NCBI GenBank assembly: GCA_948567375.1
Contig: OX419761.1
Location: 33,890,243-33,954,242, forward strand
Length of the DNA stretch: 64,000 nt
Direction of reading: 5' to 3'
Source: Lunularia cruciata
Lineage: Eukaryota; Streptophyta; Marchantiopsida; Lunulariales; Lunulariaceae
Shown: positions 1-11,629 of the stretch, piece by piece
Position numbering within the stretch: position 1 is the first letter of the stretch
Layout: each line of letters opens with the position of its first letter
Program-made: the position numbers and the translations under genes
The notes under the pieces: generated by a model
What the model was told of the DNA's origin: nothing
What the model saw: the letters and a program-made list of their open reading frames with translations, nothing else
Databases searched by the model: none

Positions 1-743
1 GTGGGCTTCCCACCTACTGCATATCATAAAAGTGGATCTCGTACATGCCATATGCACACACTTGAGGTCTCCTTAGCAAGAGCTACGAGATGAGAAGCAC
101 CAAAAAGATGAGCTACACCAAGGGACACATGGAATAAGGCAATGTGGTAAAAAATGCAAAGAGAAGAGTAAAACCCAAGTTTGAAGCATTTTGAGCTTCT
201 ATGGGGTCATATGGGCTCAAAAACTAGCCCAAATGGCACACCCATTGAGAAACATGAAGAGTGGAGTAAAGCATGGGCAAAGTATTACTTGGTAAGCTAT
301 AACTCCTCATCAAATTGATAATCATGGAGCAATGAAGGGAGTTCCTCATTAGCGAGTGGATGTACAGTTTGTAAGGAGTCAAAGTATCAAAGGGGAAGGG
401 TTGGCCGAGAGGATAAGAGTGCTTGGGCTACCTATCTGTACTCACCTATTGGACCTAATATTAAGGAGCAAAAAAGGCAATGATACTCTAGCAGTATGAG
501 TGAGAGGAAGCTTTGAATGATCTTGTGGGTATAGTAGGGAAGTAGGGGTGGGAGGAAGGTCTGGGGTGGAGGGAAGGTTTGGGGTGATTGTAACCAAGTG
601 ATCAAGGATCGGAGGACAAGTGGGCTGAGATCCTTGATAAGTAAATCCACCCTTGTAGGATGCTCCATTGGTATAAGAGAAGTATATGACATAAGGATTG
701 AAGGAACTCCATCTAGATAAACCTCAAAAACTATGGGTATATG
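1..743 (-). repeat. Helitron-associated repeated DNA, no intact gene
   Basis: No convincing gene. A short phrase, CTCCATGATTATCA followed by TAGATGAGGAGTTATAG with small changes, occurs near 310-345 and again near 780-812 just inside the Helitron helicase remnant. A related form lies near 32,040-32,075. The broader stretch 150-500 resembles 31,900-32,180 at the DNA level. This suggests repeated copies of the tail of one element. Helitron ends (3' hairpin and CTRR) were not located. Confidence 0.35.
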
Positions 744-1740
744 CTAAAAAAAAACAATGTAATGATCTACCTCCATTGCTCCATGATTATCAGTTAGATG
801 AGGAGTTATAGCTTTCTTGATGAAGATCAGCACTCCTTCAAACAATTTGGAATTGTTGAGCACCATATAAAGTTGACCATGCATAAAGATAAGCTTGGGA
901 AAGTAGATGACAACCTTGCTTAGAGATTGACCTTTGCTCTTGTTAATGGTCATAGAAAATGCCATCTTTAGAGGAAAGTGCTTTCAATTGTCATTGGAAA
1001 AGTTGACCATGCATAAAGACAAGCTTGGGCAAGTAGATGGCAACCTTGTCCAAAGATTGACCTTTGCTCTTGTTAATGGTCATAGCAAATGCAAGGTTTA
1101 GAGGAAATTGCTTCCTTACAATTGGCATCAAAATAATATTGTCAACTTGTGATAACTTTAGACATGGGATTCATACCTACTCTCCCTTGCTAGCTCCAAA
1201 GAGAGTTTCATAGTCAATAGTGTTCTTGTACATAAACTTGACTCACATTCTAGTTCTGTTGATCACATCCTTTGTAATGTTGAGATTTTTCATGAGCATA
1301 ATAATAACATCACACTTGAGGATAAACTTGTGTTGAGGAAGACAATTGATTTCCATGGAATTGAAGTATTCAATGCGGAGAGTCAACTACTCCTCTATGT
1401 CTTTGGATACAATCTAGTCAATACTTAGATACATTGCCAAGATCACAAGAATCTGATCTAGAATGGTTGCATTAACCTTGGCATAGTCTTCATTATGTTG
1501 GGCAAAAATAATGACCACTAAAATCCATGGGGAAGAGATAATTTCAAGTAGAACTGCAAAGATAAAGTCCACAAGAGAACCATTCCTAGAAGACAAGGAT
1601 GATGGATTGACCACTATGAAAGAGGAATCTTGGGAAGTATATCATCTCCAACTTGTAGCAAATAGCATGCAAATTTATTCTCTCCTTGCTATTGGAGAGG
1701 TTGGCAAACCGGCTATCAAACCGCTAGTTTAAATGGTTGG
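744..1740 (-). pseudogene. Helitron (PIF1-like) helicase C-terminal remnant
   Basis: Read on the minus strand in shifting frames, this matches the C-terminal part of the Rep-helicase of plant Helitrons. Around 1,420-1,510 is a segment like AQHNEDYAKVNATILDQ. It is followed by LPQHKFILKCDVIIMLMKNL near 1,280-1,345, then an IPxL...RKQFPLNLAFAMTINK segment near 1,070-1,180. The last helicase motif, TINKSKGQSL with a following HGQLY, is clearest at 860-965. These correspond to the conserved 'TINKSQGQ...HGQLYVA' end of the PIF1-type helicase that unwinds DNA during rolling-circle transposition. Stops and frameshifts occur throughout and the N-terminal Rep domain is absent, so the copy is dead. The last motif is present twice because of a 130-bp tandem duplication. 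Confidence 0.75.
869..1128 (-). repeat. 130-bp tandem duplication inside Helitron helicase
   Basis: Two adjacent units (869-998 and 999-1128) both start AAAGTTGACCATGCATAAAG and both carry the TINKSKGQSL-coding segment, with scattered substitutions between them. The duplication repeats the terminal helicase motif. Confidence 0.8.
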
Positions 1741-3303
1741 TGGAGGCAAGTCAAACCCGACTTGTTTAATTTGCATCACCATCATCCAAACTGTTAGAAA
1801 ATTGCTTCCTTTGAATGGTAAGGTATAACCATATATATGAGATGTGCAACCATGGTTATTAGAACTCTTTGAGGACTTGATTGCAACCTAAGGCTTAGTT
1901 CAATTATTAGGTTTTTAGGTTTAGTGTACGTAAGATTTCTTATATTGAAATAAAAAAACCATATTGCACATATACAACTTCATATCTTTCATTTGAGACT
2001 TTTCTTGATGAAATCAGTTGAGAAGCCTAAGAGTAGCTGATTGTAATAGAAGCCATTATACATATTAGTATGTAAAGATGAGTATATAAGTGAACAACTT
2101 GCAATTCTCTCTAGGAAGAGCTGATTGTAATAAAAGTCATTATACACATTAGTATATAAAGATGAGTATATAAGTGAACAACTTGCAATTCCTTCTAGGA
2201 GATTGCTCTAGTAACTTCTCTAATTGCTATGGCTGGATCTCTCTCTTGTTATTAAAGTTGCTTGAGTGATCAGAATTGTGCTATTAATTTATGACCTCCC
2301 AAAGGATATATGCTTTGAATTGAGTGCTTACATGTGCAATTCTGCATCACTAAGTTCTCTAGACTTTCAAATTTATAAAGCTAACAAATTGAATTCTTAT
2401 GAACAACTTAACGATATTCTAAAATGCTTTTGCATGAGAGCACTCCAACCTGCAAACGTCTTACAAGAGTTTTTTTAACCGGTTATGCTTGTGCATAATT
2501 CACCAATGAAATTTTCTATAGGAGGTCCAAAATATTTTCTAGAATTTTATTTTTTTGTTGAATGTTGTTGATGTCTAGTGCAACTACAAGTGACTAGATG
2601 TAACAACTCAATTACTACCAAATTGTAGCAATTGAAAAAATATAGGTTGTTCCCAAAAAGAAAATGTTTGGATGGGGCTAGGTATAAGGAGAAATATCAC
2701 AATATAAGTAGTAGCTTTTAATCTCTTTAGTAGAAACTAATCTCATAAACATGCAATGTCAGCAAGAAAGTGAACTATAAAAAGGAAATTAAGATACTTA
2801 GACTCACACAAAATAAATGATTCAAATCCTAATAGTGTTAATTCAACCCTAATGTGTCAATCTATCTTGAACAAAAAGGTCACTATCTTTGGCAAAGATT
2901 GTGACCTACCCTTCTCCAAAGGGATATGTTACACAAAGAGTACTTTGTCCAAAGAGCTTGTCTTTTCATGCACTTTCTTTGGTCATTGTCAGCCCTACAA
3001 TACTCAAAGAGTTTTATCAAAGAAATGCTTCCAATAGCCTATTGCAAAAAACAAGAATCAAATACACAAAGCATCCAACAATTCCATTTACAAAAATTCA
3101 TTATTACATATGTAATACAAAGAGAAAACCTTGCACAAATGATTGAGAAAGTGACAAGGTGTCTGCAGTCTTTCACTTATTTACCTTGAATGTGGACTAG
3201 AGCACATCTTTGCTCTTGCTATAGGCAAGGATGCATGCTCTTGGATCCTAACTTGATTATGCGTTAGGGCATTTCAACTTGCATCAACTACTTCTCTATA
3301 GCA
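1741..3303. other. Unassigned AT-rich DNA with small tandem repeat
   Basis: No recognisable gene. Overlapping short frames at 2,852-3,189 show no motif. The only clear structure is the 84-bp tandem duplication at 2,035-2,200, listed separately. A TGTTAGAA at 1,792 and TATATAAG boxes near 2,088 and 2,168 could belong to an old solo LTR, but no second copy or target duplication was found. Confidence 0.4.
2035..2200. repeat. 84-bp tandem duplication with TATATAAG boxes
   Basis: Two units, 2,035-2,118 and 2,119-2,200, start AGCTGATTGTAATA and differ at few positions. Each contains GAGTATATAAGTGAACAA, a TATA-like box, so the duplication would double a core promoter if this is LTR sequence. Confidence 0.8.
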
Positions 3304-3501
3304 ATGAGGTTCCACTTAAGTTTGGTCCACCTATCTGCATTTCCATTACTCAATTGTGAGTGTGGTTCCACACTAGATGCAATATGGGTCCATATAACAC
3401 AATTTCATATTGGAGAACAAATGATAGCTAGCTACCTACGATGCCATCAAGGATATAGTTATTTCCATGGCACAAGAGAGTGGATACCTCACTTGGAGTG
3501 A
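3304..3501 (+). pseudogene. Possible C-terminal zinc-finger part of a non-LTR RT
   Basis: The 65-aa frame contains C-x-CGSTLDAIWVHITQFHIGEQ, then a spaced H and a terminal REWIPH. This spacing resembles the cysteine/histidine segment that follows the reverse transcriptase in some plant and algal non-LTR elements ('CxCG..LD..G.H...C..G.E....H'). The RT domain of such an element is recognisable elsewhere in this window (31,242-31,858), so a fragment here is plausible. No RT motif lies next to it. The alternative is chance similarity. Confidence 0.35.
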
Positions 3502-5162
3502 GTGTTAGTACACTTTGCAAACAACACAAATCAAGGAAAACTTATATTTGGTTTGAGATAATCAAGTGAGAGTAATGGATGTTGTAGTTATGGACACTAC
3601 ATGTGATAAAATTTAAGGAGTGATTAATCATCCTTTTGGATGAGTAGTGATTAGAGAAAAGCAAGCAAGGTCTCCAAGTATAGGTGTATGCAACAAGTTC
3701 ATCTCTATGTTCTAGTTTTGAATTTATAAGGAGTGATGGATACAACATTTATTTGACATATTGTCAAGGAGTAGGCAAAGAGTGTATCATATTAGACATA
3801 AGGAGGTATAACTCTCACTTTCCTACTTTGTAGCATACTTTAGATAACATGTGTATATTTCTCTAGAAAAAGCACTATATGGTGTAATCCATTGGAGAGC
3901 AATCACACTAGGTGGTGGTCCAATAGTATGTAGAAAATATGACTTGCATTCTTGAATATCATAAATGCAATAGGACAGATTTCTCATACTAATACTATTG
4001 GGGCTTAGCTCTATTTTACCTCTCATTTTTTTATCGTTGTATGGTTTGATGAGGTATTTCTCATTGTTCTTGTTATCCATGCAGTTGCCTTTTGAGCTAT
4101 GTATAAGATCAAGAGCTTTTATAAACCATACATAATCTTTCATATGGAACTATGCATCAATTTCAATGATGAGCTTCATAATCTAAACAATATCTTGCAA
4201 ATTCATAAGTTGTACATACGTAATTGAGATGTAATTGTTTGCTGGATAGACAAACAAATGTCTTCAGAAGTTTTTCAAGTCCATTAGCAGCCTCATGAGC
4301 AAACATATCTTAGGATTTAGAACTATATAGGCTTCTCTTATGCTTGACATAATCTATCTTAACATATTAACATATCTTAAAAAGATTAAAAACCTTTATT
4401 CTTGCAATCTATTTCATGGGGATTTCTTTTGTATTTGCTTTTGTTTATGAAATACAAAAGTACATGAATGAAGTAGCAAAAACCCATTGTCTTTATCTTT
4501 CTCATTACTTTCAGTATCATTCATAGTTTTTATTCTTGTTGATTAAACAATTAGTTAGTATGCATGATATTTTTTCCTTCCTCTCAATTGGTTACATTTT
4601 CATTTATATCTCTACCATTCAACTTAAACCTTGCAGTAGTTCGAAAGTGCTATACTACCACAAATCCAACTAGAGAATTTGCTGTCCATGCATTAGTAAG
4701 CATGCACAAATTCTCCTCTAGATTTGGTATCAAATTATTGACCAACTTGAATATCTATCGTCTGCATAAAATTACATTAAGGTTTACCTTCAATGACTAC
4801 AACATAAACCTCATCCTTGCATATTTTCACGGAGCTCATGAAATCTCCTTTGAACATGTACACTCTGTCAAATTGAGCATCCTTTCCTAAATACCTTGTA
4901 CCACAGTAGGTTCGTGGCTAAATTGCAATTTTTAAAATCTCACTATGACTACTATTCCATGTTTCATCAATTCTTTCTTCATATGCTCCCAAGAATTGAT
5001 TGTAGCAAGTAACTCTTCATAGAGCTAGACCACTTGGTCTCCATTGGTTGTATTTTGTAACTGTGGGTTTGAAATAGAATTTATAAAAACCTACCTTCAA
5101 GTTTGGAAAACTGACCTTACATATTTTGCAATTTTACATATTTTGTTACATGCAACGCCCAA
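3502..5162. other. Unassigned DNA with one dispersed-repeat copy
   Basis: No supported gene. The longest frames (106 aa minus at 3,823-4,143; 108 aa plus at 4,564-4,890) lack recognisable motifs and lie in AT-rich sequence. A diverged copy of the ~90-bp dispersed repeat lies at 3,998-4,095. Confidence 0.4.
3998..4095 (+). repeat. Dispersed ~90-bp repeat, copy 1 (diverged)
   Basis: It begins ACTATTGGGGCTTAGCTC, continues through a TTTACCTCTC segment and ATGGTTTGATGAGGT, and ends TGTTATCCATGCAGTTGCC. This is the same order of blocks as the better copies at 41,842-41,932 and, in reverse, at 44,546-44,637. Confidence 0.7.
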
Positions 5163-5261
5163 AGGATGTTAGATTCTATCCTTATAGTCTTTATTACTAC
5201 GATGAGTAGAGAGATAAAGTACCACAAGAATAAAGACTATAAGAATGGAATCTAACATCCT
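5163..5261. repeat. 33-bp inverted repeat just 3' of the acetyltransferase gene
   Basis: The left arm, 5,163-5,195, begins AGGATGTTAGATTCTATCCT. The right arm, 5,229-5,261, is its reverse complement with about two mismatches, and 33 nt lie between them. It could be a tiny fold-back element. It lies about 220 bp beyond the stop codon of the minus-strand gene, so it may fall in or near its 3' UTR. Confidence 0.85.
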
Positions 5262-5482
5262 GGTAGATTTGTTAAGAGTAAGTGGTGCACGAGAAGTGCA
5301 CGCTTTGGTTGTGCTTCCAGACTTCAAGTCGGATATATACAGTATATTACTATCACGTGACATCTCAATGTTGCTTCTATGCCTATACGGTACATGTATA
5401 TCAATCCAAATTCTCAGTAGATACTAGTGCTGCGCCACGCTCCACGAATTTGTTCTGTAAAAGTCTGAATCCCAACGCCTGC

Positions 5483-8400
5483 TTAAGCTACATTGGCTGT
5501 CCTTGTTCTCAAATCCTCCACATATTTATTGTACTCGTCCTCCGTCAGTTGACCATCATTATCTGTATCCTGTATCGAATTGTTCGGAAGCGTCAGTTGT
5601 TCAAAACAATCGTGATTGCTCTAATTTCTTCACAGAAGTGAACTTGCTAAACGTACATATCAAAGTTCCCAATTCTGTGGTCGATGGAAGGTAAAGAGAC
5701 GAGGAGATAATAGCGATATTCCTGTGTGTTCAATTGACGGGTAGAGAGGAGAATATCTTACCATTTTGAAGAAGAGCTCACTTGCTTCGCTCTCACTAAT
5801 CTGCACTTTGCATGCATTTCGCAATGCCTCGTAGAACTCGTGAGGACCGAGGTAGCCCTTTGTTTGAGAATCTAGCTTCCGGAAAGGACAGAGGGATACG
5901 TTCTTGAAATACTCGACTTCCTTGCATGAGTGATCCAAAGATTCGGCTGGATTTCGTTCCTTAACGCGACCAATGACCTGCAAGCGGATTCAGAAAAATA
6001 ATCAGTTAAGAATTCTTCGGTACCTCTTCACGAGTATCAAGGTGCTCAGTCGCTGCAATGTCATGGGTGCCTAGATTGCTCTAACTTTAAGATGATTGCC
6101 GAGGTAACCTTATGTAGAATCTGGAGCCAGAGAGTTATACCATCCCAATTAAAAGTTTTTAAATGACACAACTGACGCGGCCCAGGTGGCTGGTCCACCA
6201 GCCAGGGGTTGTAACCGATACGTGAGTGTTCCCAGCCTGTACATGTAGGAAGTACTAAGAAGGTGTGATCAAAGAAAAATGAGAATTTGTACGATGGTCC
6301 AAACTTGAGAGCTGAAAATGTGCAGTCACAAGAAACGAACCTTTGCAGGACAGCCAACTGCTGTGTAGTGAGCAGGAATGTTACGAAGGACAACAGCAGC
6401 AGCTCCTATCTTTGCACCGTCGCCTACTTTTACATTTCCAAGAATGCTTGCTCCAGCTCCAACAAGAACCTAACAGAGACAACATACTGAATCAGGAACA
6501 TGAATGAATCAAGATAACCTGAAGGAAGTGACCCCGTATTACCATCACGAGTCATCTCCAGCAATCAAACACATACCAACAAGAAAGAGTATAGATGTTA
6601 ATGTTAATGTTAACAGGCCCGCTAATCCAGGGAAGGGTCTACTTGAGCGTGACCAGTAGCAACATGATATTCTATCACTTTTAAGAATGTACAGCCCCTT
6701 GGAAGGATGTTCAAGCCAAAAAAATGCATCCTAATTACTTTTCATATTTCTATTTTCAGCCTGGTCCTCTTGCTCCCTACCAAAAGAAGATTCACAGTTT
6801 TAATTTACGCAAAGCTAAATGAAGATTCTAGGTCGCTAAGTTGTTGATTTCCTATTTGAAAGAATAATTATCCAGTACTAGACTCTGTCTACTGGAGAAT
6901 GTGATTGTGCAGGTATTGCTCTGGAGCTTCGAGCTTGTAAGATCACGCTTCAATGAAAATCCTGCCAGCTACTTCTAGAGATATCGTAAGGAAACTAGTT
7001 CTTTGAGAGGAAGATCGAAGATTTGTAATCAACATCTCCTAGCCATACACTAATTTTCCCGTCAATCAACTCGAGCACGTTCCGCTTCCCTGCTCGTAAT
7101 ATCTCCAAAAACCTTCAGACTATCACTCAGAGCAGATCAAATCGCCATCGAGTTCTTGAACACTCAAGGATCCAGCCTTCTTGCTCAGCTGTACCTTCTT
7201 TCAAGCTGCAAATCTAAGAGGTCTCCACAGAAATTTCTAGTCATTTTCATCTCGAGACAGTTGATTACCCCAGAGATTGCTTCAGATCATCTCTGAAATT
7301 CTTGTTTATAATAAGACGTCGGTCTCTCCGATACTCATTTAGGCATTCGTCTGAGAGATACATTCTCTTTTGCAGAGAGTCACAACGGATCACATCCAGG
7401 AACCTAAGAGGATAAAGGTGCGCTAAGGCTAGGTGGCTGAATTGAACCTTCTATGCATTAAATACGGGGCAGCTTCCTGCTCTGCAGATCCATATCGAAA
7501 TTGCCATGTTCTTTGGCGTTGATATTTCCCCTTTTGGCGAAACTCTGCTCCGAAGCTTTACCAGACTCCTTGGTTCGTTACTTTATGAACGTGTTCTCCC
7601 ATAGATCAACTTACTGCTGTGTGAATTCAGCCCCTCGACATACCTACAGTTTCGGTTTCCATCTACTTAGTAACAGCTTCAATTCTCTGCCCAGGGCTCT
7701 TCCCAGGTCCTCACCTTTTTAATAAATAATTTTGTGGGTCCATTTACATGTAGGAACACTTAACCCTGGCGGCCTACTCTAGAAGAATTTCGTCCAAGGT
7801 CCCTTTACATCAGTTGCTTCTTGTTAGGGGTGAAGAGAGAAACAGGTCAGGATTTTTACTTCACACGAAGTTTAACCATTCAACTTTATTCCATAAGACA
7901 TACCTCTGGTAGTATTATCATCTCGATTTCTGGGTAAGTTGTGACAGATGCCACATTCATCCACGAGAGCGAATCTGGCTTCAAATGGTTCCGAACCATG
8001 TCCGTGGTAAGAACATTGTTACATAGTTTGATTCCTTACTTACAGAACGCTAAGTAAGGTTTTGCGATGATGACGCTAGCTCGAACACCAAATGGCGGAG
8101 GAGACAGAGACGGAACACCCAAAAGGATCTCCCAGGGTTTATTCAACCGCCAAGAACGTCCAAGAACTGCAGGGATGTGGAATAAACCAATGTGTTTTTC
8201 AAGATAGTCCAGACGTTTTTGAAATTTCATCCTCGGAATTATCATTAGCATTTCCAGCTGAATGATAGGTAGGTTTAAGTACAGTACTATCGTCAGTTCT
8301 GTGTTCATGGTACGTACGGAAATGTTGAAATTTTTGAACCTGGGTACACGGTGGGACGAAGGATAAGATAACTCAAGGGACTGGAGAAGTCAAAGGTGCT

Positions 8401-9465
8401 ACACTCCAAAGGTTAAACTGCCCTGCTGTCTGGTCGTCAGACGACTTCCTGAGTGCAAGCAACACTGTATACCTTTGTGTTGCGACTTACGTACACCACT
8501 GAACGATGAATGTGATGTAGTAAGAGATGTGATAAAGACGGAAGCAACTGTCTCACTCAAGATTATTCCACAGGCAATGCGCATACGAATTGCTCACCTC
8601 ACGTCCAAGCTTAGGATGACGATCTCCACCCTCCTTGCCATTCCCTCCCAGTGTGACTCCATGAAGCAACGTGCAGCCGTTTCCCACTACAGCTGTTTCG
8701 CCGATTACCACTCCAGTTCCATGGTCGATCATGATCCCCCATCCCAATCGCGCTGCAGGATGAATATCAAGCCCAAATACCTCCGACACTCGACTTTGAA
8801 AAAGGCTGGCTAAGGATTGGTGGTCGTTCCGCCATAGCCAATTGGCTGCCCTGTAAACCTCCAAACCTTGATAACCTTTGTAATGCAGCAAGGCGTGTGC
8901 TAGACTAGGGCATGCAGGATCACGTTCCTGTAAGAGTGGCATCGAGAGGTTTTGTGAGCAATAGAACAAGAAGGAGTCAAGTATTAGCGCCTTAATACTT
9001 TAGAAGTTCTCAAATTTGTCCAATTCTTGCGCGTTTAGAAACTCCACAGATTTGAATTGAAATAAACGACTGCAGCGTGATGGAAACACAAACCTGGATA
9101 GCCACCAAATCTTTACGAATGAGGTCTCTCAGAGACTCGCCTTCATTTGATTTTCCCTCATTGAAGGCTTTCAGCAATATACTATACCAGCGTTCAGCAG
9201 GCGCAGCACTCCAACCTAATTTTTGAGAGAGATGTGCAGCCAAGCACTCTTCCAGAGTCTCCCACTGAAGGATTGAGAATTGGACAAACTGAGGTAGCAA
9301 TTCACCTCCTAAAGGTCCTAGATCTCCAGAAAATTCTCGAGATATTTTTTCGGCTTGAAACCTGACATCAGCCCAGATATCTTGGATGCCGTTTGTTTTG
9401 ATCTCAACAAAATTCTCCTCTTCTTTCAGATAAGGTGCCATCCCTGCATAAGTATAACAAGCCAT
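5483..9465 (-). CDS. Serine O-acetyltransferase with C-terminal EF-hand pair
   Basis: Serine acetyltransferase transfers acetyl from acetyl-CoA to L-serine to give O-acetylserine, the carbon skeleton for cysteine. Five coding exons join in phase 0: 9,465-9,094, 8,927-8,598, 6,469-6,341, 5,977-5,762 and 5,569-5,483. All introns are GT-AG, giving 377 aa. Residues 1-130 are the helical N-terminal SAT domain. Residues ~170-277 are the left-handed beta-helix with FGLDIHPAA (D178, H180), IDHGTGVVIGETA (H193) and GGDRHP (R227, H228), the catalytic signatures of the CysE family. Residues 313-324 form a degenerate EF-hand loop (D1, G6, L8, E12 kept; Q and K at 3 and 5). Residues 350-361, DTDNDGQLTEDE, form a canonical loop. 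The start is the first ATG after an in-frame TAG at 9,484-9,486. The protein ends NVA and lacks the terminal isoleucine used to dock O-acetylserine (thiol) lyase. No clear transit peptide, so probably cytosolic. The SERAT3-like assignment is inference. Confidence 0.9.
6470..8597 (-). other. Large intron 2 of the acetyltransferase gene
   Basis: This 2.1-kb intron separates the exon ending GGDRHPKLGRE from the exon starting VLVGAGASILGN. Donor is GT at 8,597-8,596 and acceptor AG at 6,471-6,470. The other three introns are only 166-363 bp. I see no transposon domain in it. A 90-aa frame at 8,036-8,308 and a 73-aa frame at 7,501-7,722 have no recognisable motif and are probably chance. Confidence 0.8.
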
Positions 9466-11597
9466 GCGGTAAATGAGAAGGACCTAAGTTCATCTCCACC
9501 CGGACGAGCCCAGAAGGCAGAGTAGGAGCAATAAAGAAAATTGGACATCCTTGCAGGGAAACATCCCATATTGCAGTCCAGAATGTCTCACCTATTGCAC
9601 CGGGAAGGTCTAACCAGCTGAAAGAGAGGAAGGGAAGGCGTCAATATAAGTGATTTTTAAAGAAAGAGCTCTGCTTCTGTTGAATTTAGAGCACAGTTTC
9701 TGCCAGGATATCGAGCACAACTTCAACATATTGAGAAGAGCCTAACAGAGTATAAGTGCAGACCCTAAACGATTAGATTGGACCAGAGTTGAAGCACTGC
9801 CGATTCCTTTCTAAAGCATGTGAGACACAAATTTCGGTAGGGTATGTTGTCATGGTCAACGATTATCACATTGCGAAATTGCAGCAGTTTAGTTTGACAG
9901 CAAAACAGCTTAGTAAAGCAAACCGGCCAGGAGAAGCACCTGATTACTGTCAATTTGTTGCAAATGGAAACAACTGGGCGGTGAGATATCACGAGACCCA
10001 GCAGAAAAGACTGTCCACTCAATGGAAATCCCAGATATGCAGTGTTCTTCTATATGTACACACCTCTACTTCACTTCGCTTTGTAAGCTTCTTGAAGAAT
10101 GCTCCCTAATCTTCTAGTGGGAGTCTGGAACAAACTCTCAGCCCAACACCTGGATGAAACTCCTCTTGTCTTTCTGTCATTTTGTAGGTCCATCCGCCCT
10201 CAAAAAAACCTTTTTTCTTCCTTGGAACATCAAACCGGAGAACTCTGAGATGAGATGGGCTCACTCCATAAACAATGGAGCCATTGGCGGACGGCTAAGT
10301 CAAGATCTATTTCTTCTCGTCTTCTCTTCCATCCTCTTTTGTCTGAAGTGGACCCTACACCTGGCGCCATTCCTGTAATCTGGATCAGAAATCTCTTATT
10401 TTATGCGAATCGTAAACTATTTCGAATGAATCGAATGATCCGTCCTTCCCGTGAAGCTTCATGGAGCCTCAGTCAACAGACACGCAGTTCGAATGATGTG
10501 ATTGTGGTTGAAAGGTCTTCGCTTTGAGTTAAGGCACCTTTATCACTAGTCATACACATGCGTCATTGGAGAGCTGGTCCGATAAAACAGGTTGCACATT
10601 TTCGAGGAGAACAGGCTTTTTTGTCATTCTTTTAACTTGGAATATCTTGCAATGGATCACAACTATACGGCCCCATTAGTATCATACATTAGTTTAGCTC
10701 GCTGTTTCGGGAGAGTCTAATCATCTCATGTGTGAAGGATCTCTGCGTTTCAGAACAAGGACGATATTTGCAGGTTTGATGTTGATTATCACTATTGAAT
10801 TCAAGTTAAAGGAACTGGTCAGACTGCTTATACAGAGTACCTCTTAGTGAAGTAACCATTTAAATCAGATCATTTATTTAACGACTGTTATCTAACTGCA
10901 TAAAACCCCTGGTGTAGCCTCAGCATTTTCAACCCTCGGATGGATAGGAACAGTCGTCCATGGAGGAGTGTTCAGCGAAATCTGAAGTTTCCGATTATTA
11001 CTCTGACCGTGTATCGGGTGATTTACAAACAGAATCAAAATCGATTTCCTGAACATGAATACTCCCTGTAACATGATTGATGATAGTAACTGCGGATCTA
11101 GATTCATGTAATTCTGATCAACAGGAATTTAACAAACGAGACGAGTACCAGGAGGGTTATTGGAAGGGTCTAGAATCTTAAACTGCGGAAGACCGTTCTG
11201 ACTGCACGACTCGAACGAGGGGATATATCGCGAGCAGTTGCGTGAAGTCGTGTAGACTTCTGTGACTAACAAACAAGCTCCTGTCCAACGGTCATCTCGA
11301 GTAATTTCTTGTCCTCTCGCGTCTGCGACCGATCATGATCACGTCATCCTATCTTCGTCAGCGTTTTGCCGAGAACGTGTACTTATCGATGGTACTCATC
11401 TATTATATACTAATATATACTCTCAACATTACACACCATGGCATTCTGGTTCTTCGATTCTACTTCTACTACCCTGGATTTGTTGTGCGAATGTCGGATG
11501 GGACTCTTTACGCTGTTTATAAAGCAATATAAAATATGTATGCGGAAGGAAAACGAGAAAGGAATACAAAGCACAAGGAGTGCCCTAGGCCCAAATT
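9466..11597. other. 5' flank of the acetyltransferase gene, no gene recognised
   Basis: This stretch should hold the 5' UTR and promoter of the minus-strand acetyltransferase. No convincing TATA box or cis element could be assigned. Several short frames (9,789-10,109, 10,154-10,527, 11,262-11,532) overlap on both strands and lack motifs. Confidence 0.35.
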
Positions 11598-11629
11598 TTA
11601 GTTCATGGCAAATTTTTGCCATGAACTAA
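11598..11629. repeat. 32-bp near-perfect palindrome
   Basis: TTAGTTCATGGCAAA (11,598-11,612) is followed, after two T residues, by its exact reverse complement (11,615-11,629). The 15-bp stem could extrude as a cruciform or fold as an RNA hairpin. It lies in unassigned DNA between the acetyltransferase flank and the copia element. Confidence 0.95.

Noticed and set aside
1792..2290. Possible solo LTR (TGTTAGAA start, TATA boxes)
   Set aside because: No partner copy, no clear 3' end and no target duplication were found.
8036..8308. 90-aa minus-strand frame inside intron 2 of the acetyltransferase
   Set aside because: Exon 2 and exon 3 join cleanly in phase 0 with a continuous SAT beta-helix, so no extra exon is needed here, and the peptide has no SAT or other motif.
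9765..10109. Overlapping frames upstream of the acetyltransferase as a transit-peptide exon
   Set aside because: An in-frame stop lies 21 bp before the chosen ATG and no splice junction joins these frames to exon 1.
11180..11230. tRNA-like phrase (GTTCGAGTC on the minus strand)
   Set aside because: The flanking bases do not form a T-stem and no acceptor, D or anticodon arm could be paired.
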